A DNA stretch of 64,000 nt, taken from Pseudomonas sp. BN102. Its GTDB lineage: Bacteria; Pseudomonadota; Gammaproteobacteria; Pseudomonadales; Pseudomonadaceae. The stretch lies in the NCBI RefSeq assembly GCF_029871245.1, contig NZ_SSON01000080.1:248001-312000 (forward strand). Direction: 5' to 3'. Below, piece after piece: positions 27,571 through 37,428 of this stretch. The notes beneath the pieces were generated by a model. It searched no databases. It was not told the DNA's origin and saw nothing but the letters and a program-made list of their open reading frames with translations. Made by a program: the position numbers and the translations under genes. Each line of letters begins with the position of its first letter. Position 1 is the first letter of the stretch.

Positions 27571-28932
27571 TCAGGCGGCACTCGCCTTACAATGCCCGCT
27601 TGCGGGCCGTCCTATGCCCCGGTACAGGAACCCTGCTTCGGCCAGCTGCGCCGGCTCGTAGAGATTGCGTCCATCGAAAACCACGGGCATGCGCATAAGA
27701 CCACGAATCCGCTCGAAGTTCGGCTGACGGAATTGCTTCCACTCGGTGACCAGGACCAACGCATCGGCACATTCGGTGACAGCGTAGGGCGAATCCAGCA
27801 GGCGCAACTGGCCCGTTTCAACCGCCTTGGGATAGCGCGCGGCGACGCCGGCATTGGCCGCCGGGTCATGAGCCTGGACCCGCGCACCGGCCTGCAGCAG
27901 GGCATCCAGCAGCACCAGGCTGGGGGCTTCGCGCAGGTCATCGGTGCCCGGTTTGAACGCCAGCCCCCAGAGTGCGACCACCCTGCCCTGCAGGAAGCCG
28001 TTGAAGTGCTCGCGCAGGGCCTGGAACAGCAAGGTCTTCTGCAGCGCGTTGCGGGCCTCCACGGCGCGCAGGATGCCGGGCTCCATGCCTTCCTGTTCGG
28101 CGGTACGGATCAGCGCGCGGACGTCCTTGGGAAAACAGGAGCCGCCATAGCCGCAACCGGCGTAGATGAAATGGGTCCCGATGCGCTTGTCGCTACCGAC
28201 TCCGCGGCGCACGTCTTCGATATCCACGCCAAGCCGCGCGCAGATGCCGGCCATTTCGTTCATGAAGGAAATCTTGGTGGCGAGGAAAGCGTTGGCGGCG
28301 TACTTGCTGAATTCCGCCGCGCGCACGCCCATGCTGAGCAGCCGTTCGTGGTTACGCAGGAAGGGAGCGTAGAGGCGGCGCAGTTGTTCCGCCGCGTCGG
28401 CATCGTCGCATCCGATGATGACGCGGTCGGGGCGCATGAAGTCGTCGATCGCCGACCCTTCTTTGAGGAACTCGGGGTTGCTCGCGACCTGGACCTTGAA
28501 ACCCAGGCCACGGACCGACAGACCTGCATGAATGAGTTGGGCGACCCGTTCCGCCGTGCCCACCGGGACGGTCGACTTGTCCACCACCAGGCAGGCGCGC
28601 TTGAGGCTGGCGCCCAGTTCATCGGCTACCGCCAGCACATGGGAAAGATCAGCGGCCCCATCTTCGCCACTGGGGGTGCCAACTGCGATGAATACGATAT
28701 CGGCCTGGTCTACGCCCTCGTCGATCCGCGCGGTGAAGGTCAACTGACCACTGGCGAGCTGGGCCTGGAGCATGGTTTCCAGACCGGGTTCGTAGATGGG
28801 CGCTTGGCCGCGGGCCAGCCGTGCCAGGCGGAAGGGGTCGCGCTCGACACAAGCCACCTGGTTGCCCATCTCGGCGAAACAGGTCGCTGTCACCAGACCC
28901 ACATAACCCGCACCGATCACGCATAGCCGCAT
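27571..28932 (-). CDS. ugd: UDP-glucose 6-dehydrogenase
   Basis: 453 aa. NAD motif MRLCVIGAGYVGLVTATCFA at the N-terminus, KSTVPVGTAERV, and the catalytic Cys in FIYAGCGYGGSCFPKDV near residue 260. Start 28932 is where the Rossmann strand begins. Oxidises UDP-glucose twice to UDP-glucuronate using NAD+. Likely cotranscribed with galU. Confidence 0.93.
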   Translation of the reverse strand: MRLCVIGAGYVGLVTATCFAEMGNQVACVERDPFRLARLARGQAPIYEPGLETMLQAQLASGQLTFTARIDEGVDQADIVFIAVGTPSGEDGAADLSHVLAVADELGASLKRACLVVDKSTVPVGTAERVAQLIHAGLSVRGLGFKVQVASNPEFLKEGSAIDDFMRPDRVIIGCDDADAAEQLRRLYAPFLRNHERLLSMGVRAAEFSKYAANAFLATKISFMNEMAGICARLGVDIEDVRRGVGSDKRIGTHFIYAGCGYGGSCFPKDVRALIRTAEQEGMEPGILRAVEARNALQKTLLFQALREHFNGFLQGRVVALWGLAFKPGTDDLREAPSLVLLDALLQAGARVQAHDPAANAGVAARYPKAVETGQLRLLDSPYAVTECADALVLVTEWKQFRQPNFERIRGLMRMPVVFDGRNLYEPAQLAEAGFLYRGIGRPASGHCKASAA

Positions 28933-29020
28933 GGATAGACCCTCCGCTTGTGATAAGCGGATTCCATCCAAGCCCCATGGCAGGGCTGTGACACTGGCAT
29001 GACAGTACCGAGAAACAAGA

Positions 29021-29038
29021 ACGGCCCGATCGGGCCGT
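29021..29038. terminator. Perfect palindromic hairpin downstream of the 29043-29327 gene
   Basis: ACGGCCCGA/TCGGGCCGT, a perfect 18-base palindrome directly after the stop of the minus-strand gene, followed on that strand by a T-rich stretch. Confidence 0.65.
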
Positions 29039-29042
29039 GCTT

Positions 29043-29327
29043 TCAGGAATACTGCGGGAGATCCTTGAGCTCCAATTCCACCAGGGCTTCATTGCCCTCG
29101 TAGGGGATAGGCATGTCGCCGTAGACGGCCAGTTGCTCCCAGTGCTGGTCGAGCCCAGCACCTATGGCGGCCAGGTGGTCGATCATGCGCCCTCCCGCAC
29201 TCTTCACGGCGGGGTCGTCGCTGCGCATCATCTCGAAGGACATTTCACTCATCGCAGCGGTCAGGTGCGTGAGACTCCGGGTGGTCAAGCTGAGTAACCG
29301 CACCAACTGCTGCTCTTTCGATTCCAT
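29043..29327 (-). CDS. Hypothetical protein, 94 aa
   Basis: Start at ATG 29327 (MESKEQQLVRLLSL) because AGAGGGG lies 6 bases upstream of it; in-frame ATGs at 29333 and 29354 are less well placed. The product is helical and acidic, with SLTHLTAAMSEMSFEMMRSDDPAV and a C-terminal ALVELELKDLP. No signal or membrane segment. Family not recognised. Confidence 0.65.
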   Translation of the reverse strand: MESKEQQLVRLLSLTTRSLTHLTAAMSEMSFEMMRSDDPAVKSAGGRMIDHLAAIGAGLDQHWEQLAVYGDMPIPYEGNEALVELELKDLPQYS

Positions 29328-29354
29328 TCGCATCCCCTCTTCCACCTGATCCAT

Positions 29355-29923
29355 TCAGGTTCCTCTAAAGCTAGCCGAATTGCACAACGGATGCGCCACC
29401 TGGGCACACCGCAACTTCAGCCTTAGTCCGTTCGCGGCGTGAAAGGTTCTGCGCTCACGCGAGCCGATTCCTACAGCCTGGCAACTGCCGATCATATAGA
29501 AAAGCGCTTAACCCAGATATCGCCGCCTGAAACGAACGGGCCCGCACATGGCGGGCCCGGAATTCGTAGTAGGTGGCCGGCGCTGGTTTCCGGCTTGCAA
29601 GGTTTTTCGGGCATCTGACAGAAGCATGTCACCTCTTCTGCTTCACACGGCGTAAGGGCTGGATCTCATCGGGGAGATCTTTCTAACCGTGTACCCTTGG
29701 GAACGTCGCCCCACGTTTCCTCGCTATCCACTTGCGCATCAGTCTGCGTATCCACCTACCATTTTTTAGATTAGCAATGCCCCCACGAATCGGCCCGGCG
29801 TTCTTAGACTGTTTTCTTCCAGCTGCGACAAGGCCAGGAATTGAACGTGAGATACCCTGCTCCGCAATTGAAGACACTGGTCAGTTCAATTGGAGGAAAG
29901 ATGCGCAACGCTTTGATTTTGAA
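29355..29923. other. Intergenic region downstream of tRNA-Leu
   Basis: Contains the hairpin CGGGCCCGC (29537-29545) / GCGGGCCCG (29551-29559) and an AT-richer stretch at 29700-29920. Short frames here have no ribosome site. tRNA 3' flanks are common integration sites, so this may be scar sequence, but I find no integrase remnant or repeated tRNA end. Confidence 0.45.
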
Positions 29924-30009
29924 TGGTGCCCGGAGCGGGACTCGAACCCGCACGACCGAAGGTCGAAGCATTTTAAGTGCTCTGCGTATACCGATTTCGC
30001 CATCCGGGC
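29924..30009 (-). tRNA. tRNA-Leu (anticodon TAA)
   Basis: 86 bases including encoded CCA. Acceptor arms GCCCGGA and TCCGGGC pair fully, the anticodon loop reads CTTAAAA, GTTCGAGTC is the T loop, and a long variable arm is present as expected for class II tRNA. Confidence 0.95.
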
Positions 30010-30156
30010 CGGAGGGGGGGTTGGTGCAGGGCGCTGATTTAAGCCCAAATAAAATTTCGAATCAATCACTTAGGCGCAGAACAGTGGCCAAATGAATCCG
30101 GGCCGCGAACTTGAAGCAAAAGAACGCTGCCGCAACCTCACATTTCTCGCAGGCAA

Positions 30157-30193
30157 AAAAAGCCCCGTAGACTTTTGATCTACGGGGCTTTTT
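30157..30193 (-). terminator. Terminator between tRNA-Cys and tRNA-Leu
   Basis: Stem AAAAAGCCCCGTAG (30157-30170) with CTACGGGGCTTTTT (30180-30193), 9-base loop, T-run on either strand. It begins 3 bases past the tRNA-Cys gene, so tRNA-Leu probably has its own promoter. Confidence 0.9.
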
Positions 30194-30196
30194 AGA

Positions 30197-30270
30197 TGGA
30201 GGCCGAAGTCGGAATCGAACCGGCGTACACGGATTTGCAATCCGCTGCATGACCACTCTGCCATCCGGCC
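30197..30270 (-). tRNA. tRNA-Cys (anticodon GCA)
   Basis: 74 bases with encoded CCA. Acceptor GGCCGGA pairs with TTCGGCC (one G-T), anticodon loop TTGCAAA, T loop GTTCGATTC. Confidence 0.95.
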
Positions 30271-30311
30271 TAAACGAAGACGCCGCTGGCGGCGGCGTCA
30301 TCGCGTGAAAC

Positions 30312-30387
<76 letters not shown>

Positions 30388-30456
30388 TTTGTCTTGGTGA
30401 CGGGCGCCATTCTATAGGAACAGAAACGCTCGTCAACCCCTTGATTCAAAAAACTT

Positions 30457-31017
30457 TTATTTTTCCTGCGGGTCGGTGCTGAGGTGCGGCCAGGCCGCCA
30501 GCAGATAATGCAGCATCGACCACAGTGTCAGGGCTGCCGCCAGGATCAGCAGGAAATAGCCGATGGCCACCCAGAAAGTGAACAGCGGAGGGTTGGCCAG
30601 CAGGATGACCAGCGCCACCATCTGCGCCGCAGTTTTCCACTTGCCGAGGTTGGATACCGCGACATGGGCGCGAGCACCGAGCTCGGCCATCCATTCGCGT
30701 AGCGCAGACACCACTATTTCGCGACCGATGATGGTAGCCGCCGGCAGGGTCAGCCAGAGGTTGTGATGCTCTTCCACCAACAGCACCAGCGCCACGGCCA
30801 CCATCAGCTTGTCCGCCACCGGGTCGAGGAAGGCGCCGAACGGTGTGCTCTGCTGCCAGCGCCGGGCCAGATAGCCGTCGAACCAGTCGGTGACCGCGGC
30901 AATGGCGAACACTGCGCTGGCTGCCAGATAGCTCCAGGAGAACGGCAGATAGAACAGCAGGATGAAGACGGGAATGAGCAGTACGCGCAGAACGGTGAGC
31001 AGGTTTGGAATATTCAT
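30457..31017 (-). CDS. pgsA: CDP-diacylglycerol-glycerol-3-phosphate 3-phosphatidyltransferase
   Basis: 186 aa inner-membrane enzyme of phosphatidylglycerol synthesis. The CDP-alcohol phosphotransferase motif [11 protein letters not shown], then [10 protein letters not shown], is complete at about residues 43-70. Several hydrophobic helices. Lies 32 bases after uvrC and ahead of the tRNA genes. Confidence 0.94.
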   Translation of the reverse strand: MNIPNLLTVLRVLLIPVFILLFYLPFSWSYLAASAVFAIAAVTDWFDGYLARRWQQSTPFGAFLDPVADKLMVAVALVLLVEEHHNLWLTLPAATIIGREIVVSALREWMAELGARAHVAVSNLGKWKTAAQMVALVILLANPPLFTFWVAIGYFLLILAAALTLWSMLHYLLAAWPHLSTDPQEK

Positions 31018-31049
31018 CGTTACGGCTGGTTCTGAAGGAAGGCCGCATT

Positions 31050-32873
31050 CTACTCGCTGTGAAGGGCTGCATAAATCGACTCAGCAAGCTTTTTGCTGAT
31101 GCCGGGCGCCTTGGCGATCTCCTCGATGCTGGCACGGCTCAGCTCCTGTAGTCCGCCAAAATGCTTGAGCAGCTCACGGCGGCGCTTGGGCCCTACTCCG
31201 GGCACTTCCTCCAGGCTGGAGGTGCGACGCGCCTTGCCACGTCGTGCGCGGTGCCCGGTAATGGCGAAGCGGTGCGCTTCATCGCGGATCTGCTGGATCA
31301 GGTGCAAAGCCGGAGAGTCCGCCGGCAGGGTGAACTCGTGGGCGGCGTCGTTCAGGTAGAGGGTTTCGAAACCAGGTTTACGGGTCACTCCCTTGGCTAC
31401 ACCGAGAAGGATGAGCTCGGGAACCGCCAGCTCCTGCAGGACCTCCTGGGCCATGGTCAGCTGGCCCTTGCCGCCGTCCACCAGGAGCACATCGGGCAGT
31501 TTGCCCTCCCCGTCTTTCAGCTTGCTGAAACGGCGCGACAACGCCTGGTGCATGGCCGCGTAGTCGTCGCCGGCGGTGACGCCTTCGATGTTGTAGCGGC
31601 GGTAGTCCGACTTCAGCGGACCTTCCGGCCCAAACACCACGCAGGAGGCCACCGTGGCCTCGCCGCTGGAGTGGCTGATGTCGTAGCACTCGAGGCGCTG
31701 GGGCGCTTCGTCCAGCCCCAGGGCTTCGGCCAGGGCTTCGAAGCGCGCGGCGGTGTGCTGCCGGTTGGCCAGCCGCGCGGCCAGGGCCTGCTCGGCATTG
31801 GTGACCGCAAGCTGCTGCCAGCGAGCACGGGTGCCGCGCACTCGATGGCTGATATCCAGCTCCCGGCCACGCAATTCGGCCAGGGCTGCGATCAGCGTGG
31901 GGAAGTCTTCATGGGTGGTATTGACGATCAGTTCGCCGGGCAGATCGCGCTCCTGGTTGCCCAGGTAGTACTGGCCGATGAAGGCCACCAGCACGTCGGC
32001 CGACTCCTCCTCGATGGCCACCTGCGGGAAGAAATTCTTGCTGCCCAGCACACGCCCGCCACGCACGCTGATCAGGTGGACACAGGCGCCGCCCGGCGTC
32101 GCAATGGCGGCGACCACATCGATATCGCCGGTGCCGCCTTCCATGCTCTGCTGGTCCTGGACCCGGCGCAGGATGCCGATCTGGTCGCGGAGTTCGGCAG
32201 CACGCTCGAAGTCCAGACGCTGCGCCGCCTCCTCCATGCCGGTCGAGAGCTCCTGGGTCAGTGCATTGCTGCGCCCCTCGAGGAACATCACCGAGTGGCG
32301 TACGTCCGCGGCGTATTCGGCAGGGTCCACCAGCCCAACGCAGGGCCCCTTGCAGCGCTTGATCTGGTACTGCAGGCAAGGCCGGGTGCGGTTCTTGAAG
32401 TAGCTGTCCTCGCACTGACGGACCAGGAAGGCCTTCTGCAGCAGATTGAGGCTTTCGCGGATGGCGCCCGCGCTGGGATAGGGGCCGAAGTAACGGCCCT
32501 TCTGCTTCTTGGCTCCACGATGGATGCTCAGGCGTGGGAAGTCGCCCTCGCTGAGATGCACATAGGGATAGGACTTATCGTCCCGCAACAGGATGTTGTA
32601 GGGCGGCCGCCATTCCTTGATCAGCGTCTGCTCCAGAAGCAGCGCCTCGGTCTCGTTGGCGGTGATGGTGGTTTCGACCTGGGCGATCTTGCCCACCAAC
32701 GCGGCAGTCTTGGGCGCCAGGCCGGTTTTGCGGAAATAGCTGGCGAGACGCTTCTTGAGGTTCTTCGCCTTGCCTACATAAAGCAGTTTGCCGCCGGCAT
32801 CGAGCATCCGGTAAACACCCGGACGCCCGCTGCAGGCGGCGAGGAAAGCACTGGCATCGAAGGAGTCGGACAT
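31050..32873 (-). CDS. uvrC: Excinuclease ABC subunit C
   Basis: 607 aa nucleotide excision repair nuclease. GIY-YIG domain ([20 protein letters not shown], residues 19-38), UVR motif near residue 210, second nuclease domain with DGGKGQL near 467, and a C-terminal tandem helix-hairpin-helix ([25 protein letters not shown]). It follows gacA by one base, the standard gammaproteobacterial gacA/uvrY-uvrC pair. Confidence 0.95.
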   Translation of the reverse strand: MSDSFDASAFLAACSGRPGVYRMLDAGGKLLYVGKAKNLKKRLASYFRKTGLAPKTAALVGKIAQVETTITANETEALLLEQTLIKEWRPPYNILLRDDKSYPYVHLSEGDFPRLSIHRGAKKQKGRYFGPYPSAGAIRESLNLLQKAFLVRQCEDSYFKNRTRPCLQYQIKRCKGPCVGLVDPAEYAADVRHSVMFLEGRSNALTQELSTGMEEAAQRLDFERAAELRDQIGILRRVQDQQSMEGGTGDIDVVAAIATPGGACVHLISVRGGRVLGSKNFFPQVAIEEESADVLVAFIGQYYLGNQERDLPGELIVNTTHEDFPTLIAALAELRGRELDISHRVRGTRARWQQLAVTNAEQALAARLANRQHTAARFEALAEALGLDEAPQRLECYDISHSSGEATVASCVVFGPEGPLKSDYRRYNIEGVTAGDDYAAMHQALSRRFSKLKDGEGKLPDVLLVDGGKGQLTMAQEVLQELAVPELILLGVAKGVTRKPGFETLYLNDAAHEFTLPADSPALHLIQQIRDEAHRFAITGHRARRGKARRTSSLEEVPGVGPKRRRELLKHFGGLQELSRASIEEIAKAPGISKKLAESIYAALHSE

Positions 32874-32874
32874 C

Positions 32875-33519
32875 TTAGCTGACGGCGTCTACCATGCCGT
32901 GTCGGACGGCCAGCAACGCCAGTTCGACGTCACTGGAAATGGATAGCTTGTCGAAGATCCGATAACGGTAGGTATTAACCGTCTTGGGCGACAGGCAGAG
33001 CTTGTCGGAGATGCTCTGCACCTTCTGGCAGTTGGCGATCATCAAGGCGATCTGGATTTCGCGCTCGGACAGCAGGTCGAAGGGCGAGCCATTCGCTTGC
33101 GGCTGGAACGACTTGAGCGCCAATTGCTGGGCGATCTGCGGGCTGATGAAGCGCTGGCCGGCAAAGACCTGGCGGATCGCCTGGATCATTTCCTCCAGAC
33201 CGGCGCCCTTGGTCAGATAGCCCGCCGCACCGGCCTGCAACAGCCGGGTCGGGAAAGGATCTTCCTCGCAGGCGGTAACCGCCACCACCTTGAGGTCGGC
33301 ATTGCTGCGCAGAAGCTTGCGGGTCGCCTCCAGGCCGCCGATGCCGGGCATCTTGACGTCCATCAGGACCACGTCAGGCTTGAGCTCCCTCGCTTTCTTG
33401 AGCGCTTCTTCGCCACTGTCGGCCTGTCCCACCACCTGCAGGCCATCGACATCGGCCAGCATGCGGGTAATCCCCGTTCTTACCAGATCGTGGTCGTCGA
33501 CCACCAGCACCCTAATCAA
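32875..33519 (-). CDS. gacA: Response regulator GacA
   Basis: 214 aa LuxR-type regulator. Receiver domain starts [16 protein letters not shown] with phospho-acceptor Asp54 in [13 protein letters not shown]. The C-terminal helix-turn-helix is [21 protein letters not shown] then [17 protein letters not shown]. With the GacS kinase (not here) it controls small RNAs of the Rsm system and secondary metabolism. Confidence 0.95.
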   Translation of the reverse strand: MIRVLVVDDHDLVRTGITRMLADVDGLQVVGQADSGEEALKKARELKPDVVLMDVKMPGIGGLEATRKLLRSNADLKVVAVTACEEDPFPTRLLQAGAAGYLTKGAGLEEMIQAIRQVFAGQRFISPQIAQQLALKSFQPQANGSPFDLLSEREIQIALMIANCQKVQSISDKLCLSPKTVNTYRYRIFDKLSISSDVELALLAVRHGMVDAVS

Positions 33520-33814
33520 GCGACACCTCTCAGTGCATCGCGCGCTGCCGCTGCAGCAAGCTTGTTCGAATGAGGTTCACATTAGCAAATGACCGGAGAA
33601 TGACCTAGCGCCAGTTGCTGGTGACCGCCAATCGGCAAGCGTCAATTTTCCATCCACTGATTTTGCGTCGGGACCGAAAACAGGCACGAGCGAATAATGA
33701 AAGCGAATATTTTACCGCTACTTGCGCCATTTAGTTGAGGTGAAATTTGAAAATGTCGGCACCAGGAAACGGAGGGCGCCCCTGTAAACCAGGAGACACC
33801 CTCGCGAATTTTCT
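33520..33814. other. gacA upstream region
   Basis: About 295 bases, moderately AT-rich, between gacA and the 3' end of the Sco-like gene. A 63-codon minus-strand frame is present but lacks a ribosome site. Probably the gacA promoter region. Confidence 0.5.
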
Positions 33815-34441
33815 TCAGGAACTTGCGCCCCATTCACGATCGACGTGGTTCAGCGTGGACAGTATGTGCTGCGACCCGGTCAGCGCTGGCGCCATGGTCC
33901 AGCGCTGGTAGTTGTCATTGCCCATGCGCACCAGGCCGGTGTGGCTGGTCAGGTTTCTATCGATCTCCGGGTCGATGTCATAGAAGCCCAGGCTGAAGCG
34001 AACGGCTTCTATATCCTCCGGGTCGCCGGTCAGGAACTGCCAGCCCTGGCCAATGCGGTATTTCTCCGCATAGGCCTTGAGCACGTCCGGCGTGTCCAGC
34101 AACGGCTGCAGGGTAATGGAATGCATGAAGACACTCCGTCCTGCCCTATCCCCCAGCAACTGCTGGAGCTGACGCAGATTTGCCGTCATGGTCGGGCACT
34201 TGCCGGTGCACTGGGTGTACATCATGTTGAAGGTGACGACCTTGCCGCGGATAAGGTCGTCGTAGAACTTCACCTTGCGGCCATCCTGGGTATAAAGCGT
34301 GACATCGGGGAACGGGATGGCGCCTGCGCCATTTCCGGGAGCGGCTTCGACTCGCCCGCCGGCGCCGCGCGTGGCCGCCCACCCCGCCAGCAGAGCAGCG
34401 GCGCCGCCAATTCCAGCCAACATGGTTCTTCGCGTGTTCAT
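33815..34441 (-). CDS. Sco1/SenC-family copper-binding thioredoxin-fold protein
   Basis: 208 aa. The N-terminus MNTRRTMLAGIGG then a hydrophobic Ala/Gly/Leu run is an export signal with twin Arg. Copper site: Cys78 and Cys82 in YTQCTGKCPT plus distal His167 in LTSHTGLVRM. Start at 34441 with GGAGG upstream. It lies 39 bases downstream of a multicopper oxidase gene, so its likely job is delivering Cu to, or maintaining, that enzyme (inference). The usual SVDPxxD loop is replaced by SITLQPLLD. Confidence 0.85.
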   Translation of the reverse strand: MNTRRTMLAGIGGAAALLAGWAATRGAGGRVEAAPGNGAGAIPFPDVTLYTQDGRKVKFYDDLIRGKVVTFNMMYTQCTGKCPTMTANLRQLQQLLGDRAGRSVFMHSITLQPLLDTPDVLKAYAEKYRIGQGWQFLTGDPEDIEAVRFSLGFYDIDPEIDRNLTSHTGLVRMGNDNYQRWTMAPALTGSQHILSTLNHVDREWGASS

Positions 34442-34480
34442 GGTGATTCCTCCCACTTCAAGGGTGCTCCGCAGCCAGCC

Positions 34481-36265
34481 TCAGACGATGTCCCAGCGCA
34501 GCATCATCGCGTGGTCTTCGTGGATCAGGTTGTGGCAATGCATGGGGTACTTACCCTTGTAATCGCGGAAGCGCAGGAATATCCGCAACGTCGTGAAAGG
34601 CTCTACCACATAGACATCCTTGCGCCCTTGCTCATGGGCCGGTATGGGGACGCTCACGCCCTTGACGATCTTCTCGATAATTCGCCCCTCCTCGAAGTGG
34701 ATGTGGATGGGGTGGGTCCAGCCGTCGTCGACGTTGGAGAGTTCCCAGATCTCGTAACCGCCCTTGGGGATCTGCGCCCTCGGGTTGTTCACATCGACGA
34801 ACTTGCGATTGATCGCCCACATGCCCTTGTCACGCTCGAAGATCCAGCGCCGCACCGGCGCGGAGTTGATTTCGGCCTGCGTGACCAACGGCAAGGGGCG
34901 CAGGGTCGCCGGTACACGGCTCAGGTCCTGGGCCGGCGGGTAGCGGTCGACGATGATCTTCAGCACCCGTTCGCCGGGGTCCTTGATGTCCTTGGGTCCG
35001 CGGGTCAGGTCCTGGCGCACCCGATTGACCAGGTACAACTGGGTGCCGATCAGGTACTTGGAAAAGTCGACAACAATGTCGGCGCGCTCGGCAACGCCGA
35101 TGCTCACGTCGGTCCGGTTCAGCAGTGGCGCGGCGAAGAGATTGCCGTCATTGGCGATATGGGCAAACTTCTGCATCAAGTTGTTAGGCGAAACCAGGGC
35201 GAAATTATAGAAACGACTAGGCCCCGTGTTCAGCAGACGGAAGCGATACTTGCGTGCAGCCACCCGCAGCACGGGTTCAATGCGGCCATTTACCAACACC
35301 TTGTCGCCCAGCACCCCTTCCGGGCTCACCTGGTCGTAGAACAGCTTGCCGCTGGCATCGAATCGCCGGTCGTTGAAGTTGAGCGGATAGTCATACGGAT
35401 GGCTGGGTAACCGTAGCGCGCTGGGGTTCGAATCCGCCTCATTACCTGAATCCAGCTCGTCGAATAGGTAATAGAAACCGGCCAGCCCCAGGTAGAGATT
35501 GGGCGCTGTGAAGTCCAGGGTGTGGTCATGATAGAACAGCGTGCCCAGCGCTTCGGTGGGGTCGCCTACCAGGTCCTGACGAGCTTCGAACCCGGCCTTC
35601 ACATTGGAGTACAGGTGATCCTTGAATTCGCCGTTCGCAGACAGGGTCGGGCCGTGCTTGTTTGGGCTGTAGTAATCACCCGGGAAGCCGTCGCTCTCCG
35701 AACCGCAGTGCAAGTTGTGCAAGTGGGTGGAGATTTCCGGCGTACCGAACCCCACATGGTTCTGCGGCAGCTTGTTATGGATGCGACAAATCAGCGGGCG
35801 CCCGTAACGCGCGAAGAAGGTCGCGCTAGGCATGGTCAAGTCCGGCGTGTTCGCCTGGTAACCCCAGATACGCTGCGGCGGGTAGGACGGGCTGTAGACC
35901 CAGTCATTGCGCTCTTTGGCGCTGATCTCGTAGAGCAATGCGCCCGGCGCGAACTGCGCCCAGCGCTGGTGCGGATTGCGCCCCGCCTCACCGGCGGCGA
36001 TGTTGGCCGCTTCGGTTGGTGCTGGACTGAGGGACGCCACGGCAGGCACCGGATTCACCTGGGTGGGTAGTTCGTGAGCCCAGGGGACAGTCGCCGGGCT
36101 GGGCGGGAACACCGGCGGCGCCGTTTCGGCCCGGGCCTTTCGCCCGGTCATCAGCAGAGGCGCCGCCATCGCCACCGCCGTCAGTTTCAAGAATTTCCTT
36201 CTCCCCTCGCCGTCTGCCGAATCCTCCGGCCGACCTGTTGCATGCTCGCAGTCGGGGCGTTTCAT
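34481..36265 (-). CDS. Tat-exported multicopper oxidase
   Basis: 594 aa from ATG 36265 with a GGAGAG ribosome site. A Tat signal, RRKFLKLTAVAMAAPLL, starts at residue 22. All four copper motifs are present: HLHNLHCG (181-188), FYHDH (244-248), HPIHIH (518-523) and HCHNLIHEDHAM (576-587), giving type 1 Cys577 with an axial Met. Domain order resembles bilirubin oxidase/CotA laccases. Substrate unknown (phenols, Mn(II) or Cu(I) are options). Operon with the Sco-like gene. Confidence 0.9.
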   Translation of the reverse strand: MKRPDCEHATGRPEDSADGEGRRKFLKLTAVAMAAPLLMTGRKARAETAPPVFPPSPATVPWAHELPTQVNPVPAVASLSPAPTEAANIAAGEAGRNPHQRWAQFAPGALLYEISAKERNDWVYSPSYPPQRIWGYQANTPDLTMPSATFFARYGRPLICRIHNKLPQNHVGFGTPEISTHLHNLHCGSESDGFPGDYYSPNKHGPTLSANGEFKDHLYSNVKAGFEARQDLVGDPTEALGTLFYHDHTLDFTAPNLYLGLAGFYYLFDELDSGNEADSNPSALRLPSHPYDYPLNFNDRRFDASGKLFYDQVSPEGVLGDKVLVNGRIEPVLRVAARKYRFRLLNTGPSRFYNFALVSPNNLMQKFAHIANDGNLFAAPLLNRTDVSIGVAERADIVVDFSKYLIGTQLYLVNRVRQDLTRGPKDIKDPGERVLKIIVDRYPPAQDLSRVPATLRPLPLVTQAEINSAPVRRWIFERDKGMWAINRKFVDVNNPRAQIPKGGYEIWELSNVDDGWTHPIHIHFEEGRIIEKIVKGVSVPIPAHEQGRKDVYVVEPFTTLRIFLRFRDYKGKYPMHCHNLIHEDHAMMLRWDIV

Positions 36266-36646
36266 GACTCTCTCCAGTTGCTGGCCCTCGACACTGGACG
36301 GATGCTTCAAGGCATCTCTATGGAAACTGCACCAGTGAAGTTATGGGCAATTGAGCTTCGCTCGTTTTGTTTAGCGCCGCAGAACGTCAATAACATGACT
36401 AAAGTGCATTTGTATCAAAATGTAAATTGCCGATTGTCATCATATTGACAATCCTCAAGAGTCAACCTGAAACGCCTGAACTAGAGCCTTTCGCAGGGGA
36501 AAAAAAGCTTTAACTGCAGCTACCGCTCAGGGATGAACGGTCACACAGATCGCAGAGGGAAATAAGTGAGAGCGGAATCTCGTGAAATCCGGGCCAGATC
36601 GGAGGGATCTATAGGCGTGAAACGGCATAAAGTTGGCGACACGAAA
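36266..36646. other. AT-rich intergenic region upstream of the multicopper oxidase
   Basis: About 380 bases with markedly lower GC at 36340-36500 than the surroundings. It likely contains the multicopper oxidase promoter. No clear CopR or CueR box (direct or inverted) could be assigned by eye. Confidence 0.45.
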
Positions 36647-37083
36647 ATGGCATACGCAACCAATCAGGAGACACGTCAATATTCAGTCACGCATCGAACA
36701 CAGATGCAGCGAGGGACGTTGCCAGGGCTGCTGCTGACGCAACCAGGGATGCCGCCAAAGATGCTGCAGATGCAGCCAGAGAAGCTGACGAAGACGCCGC
36801 CGATGCCGCCCGAGTGGCTGCGGAGGATGCCCCTGACGCGCGGGACGCCGATGTCGTCGAGGCAGAACCTGAACCCAACAACGTGCCCGACGCACTGGAT
36901 ATCGACGTGGTAGAGGTACCTTCAAACCTCCCCCCCACTCACCTGCTGGAGCCACGCCTGAACCGGCTCCAACTCGTTCTCCACCCCAAACCAGGGTCGC
37001 GACCACCTCCGGCACACCGCCCTGCAACAGTCACCAGCCGCTCCTCGATGATTCGTTGCAAACCAGCTCAGTCAGGGGCTCTC
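36647..37083 (+). other. Degenerate Ala/Asp-rich coding remnant
   Basis: From 36691 one plus-strand frame encodes a run of AARDA/AADAA heptad-like repeats (for example ATRDAAKDAADAAREADEDA), then acidic EAEPEPNN and a Pro-rich stretch. That composition looks genuinely coding, but the frame has no start codon near its beginning. An ATG at 36647 (MAYATNQETRQYS) is in a different frame, as if a frameshift had separated them. Likely a decayed gene for a helical protein. Confidence 0.35.
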
Positions 37084-37183
37084 CTTGCCCACCGAAACGA
37101 TCCGTTTCGACTTCAAGGTTGCGCAATCGGCAAGGTACGGCTATCAAAAATGTTCCACTTCTACCTACTCAAGGAGTTCCACC

Positions 37184-37384
37184 ATGAGTGCACGCTTCTC
37201 GGTGAAAAGGGTCCCACGAGCACAAGCCAAAGGGATCAGAAATGGTGAAATTATCGGAGGAACCGCGCTTGATGCTTACTGGTACCGGATCATCGACAGG
37301 GCTACTGGCGACTATGTCGGCGGCAAGCATGAACAAGAGACCCTGGCGATGGGTGAATGCGAGAGGCTGAACACCAGGACCTAG
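37184..37384 (+). CDS. Hypothetical protein, 66 aa
   Basis: Begins ATG 37184 with AAGGAG 8 bases upstream. Basic N-terminus (SARFSVKRVPRAQAKG) then WYRIIDRATGDYVGGKHEQET, a pattern seen in small phage- or island-borne orphan proteins. The GC-rich terminator 26 bases downstream supports a real transcription unit. Family not recognised. Confidence 0.6.
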   Translation: MSARFSVKRVPRAQAKGIRNGEIIGGTALDAYWYRIIDRATGDYVGGKHEQETLAMGECERLNTRT

Positions 37385-37409
37385 TGTATGAACGCCGTAC
37401 CTAGGCGGG

Positions 37410-37428
37410 GCCCCGCTCAGAGCGGGGC
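37410..37428 (+). terminator. Hairpin terminator after the 66-aa gene
   Basis: GCCCCGCT (37410-37417) and AGCGGGGC (37421-37428) with a 3-base loop, followed by TCTTG; a modest T-tract. Confidence 0.65.

Noticed and set aside
29683-29877. 64-codon basic minus-strand frame beside tRNA-Leu, considered as an integrase fragment
   Set aside because: None of the tyrosine or serine recombinase motifs are present and no ribosome site precedes it.
33642-33833. 63-codon minus-strand frame upstream of gacA
   Set aside because: Overlaps the end of the Sco-like gene, lacks a ribosome site and has no motif.
36687-36938. Minus-strand Ala/Ser-rich 83-codon frame
   Set aside because: It is the complement of the Ala/Asp repeat on the plus strand; its low complexity follows from that.
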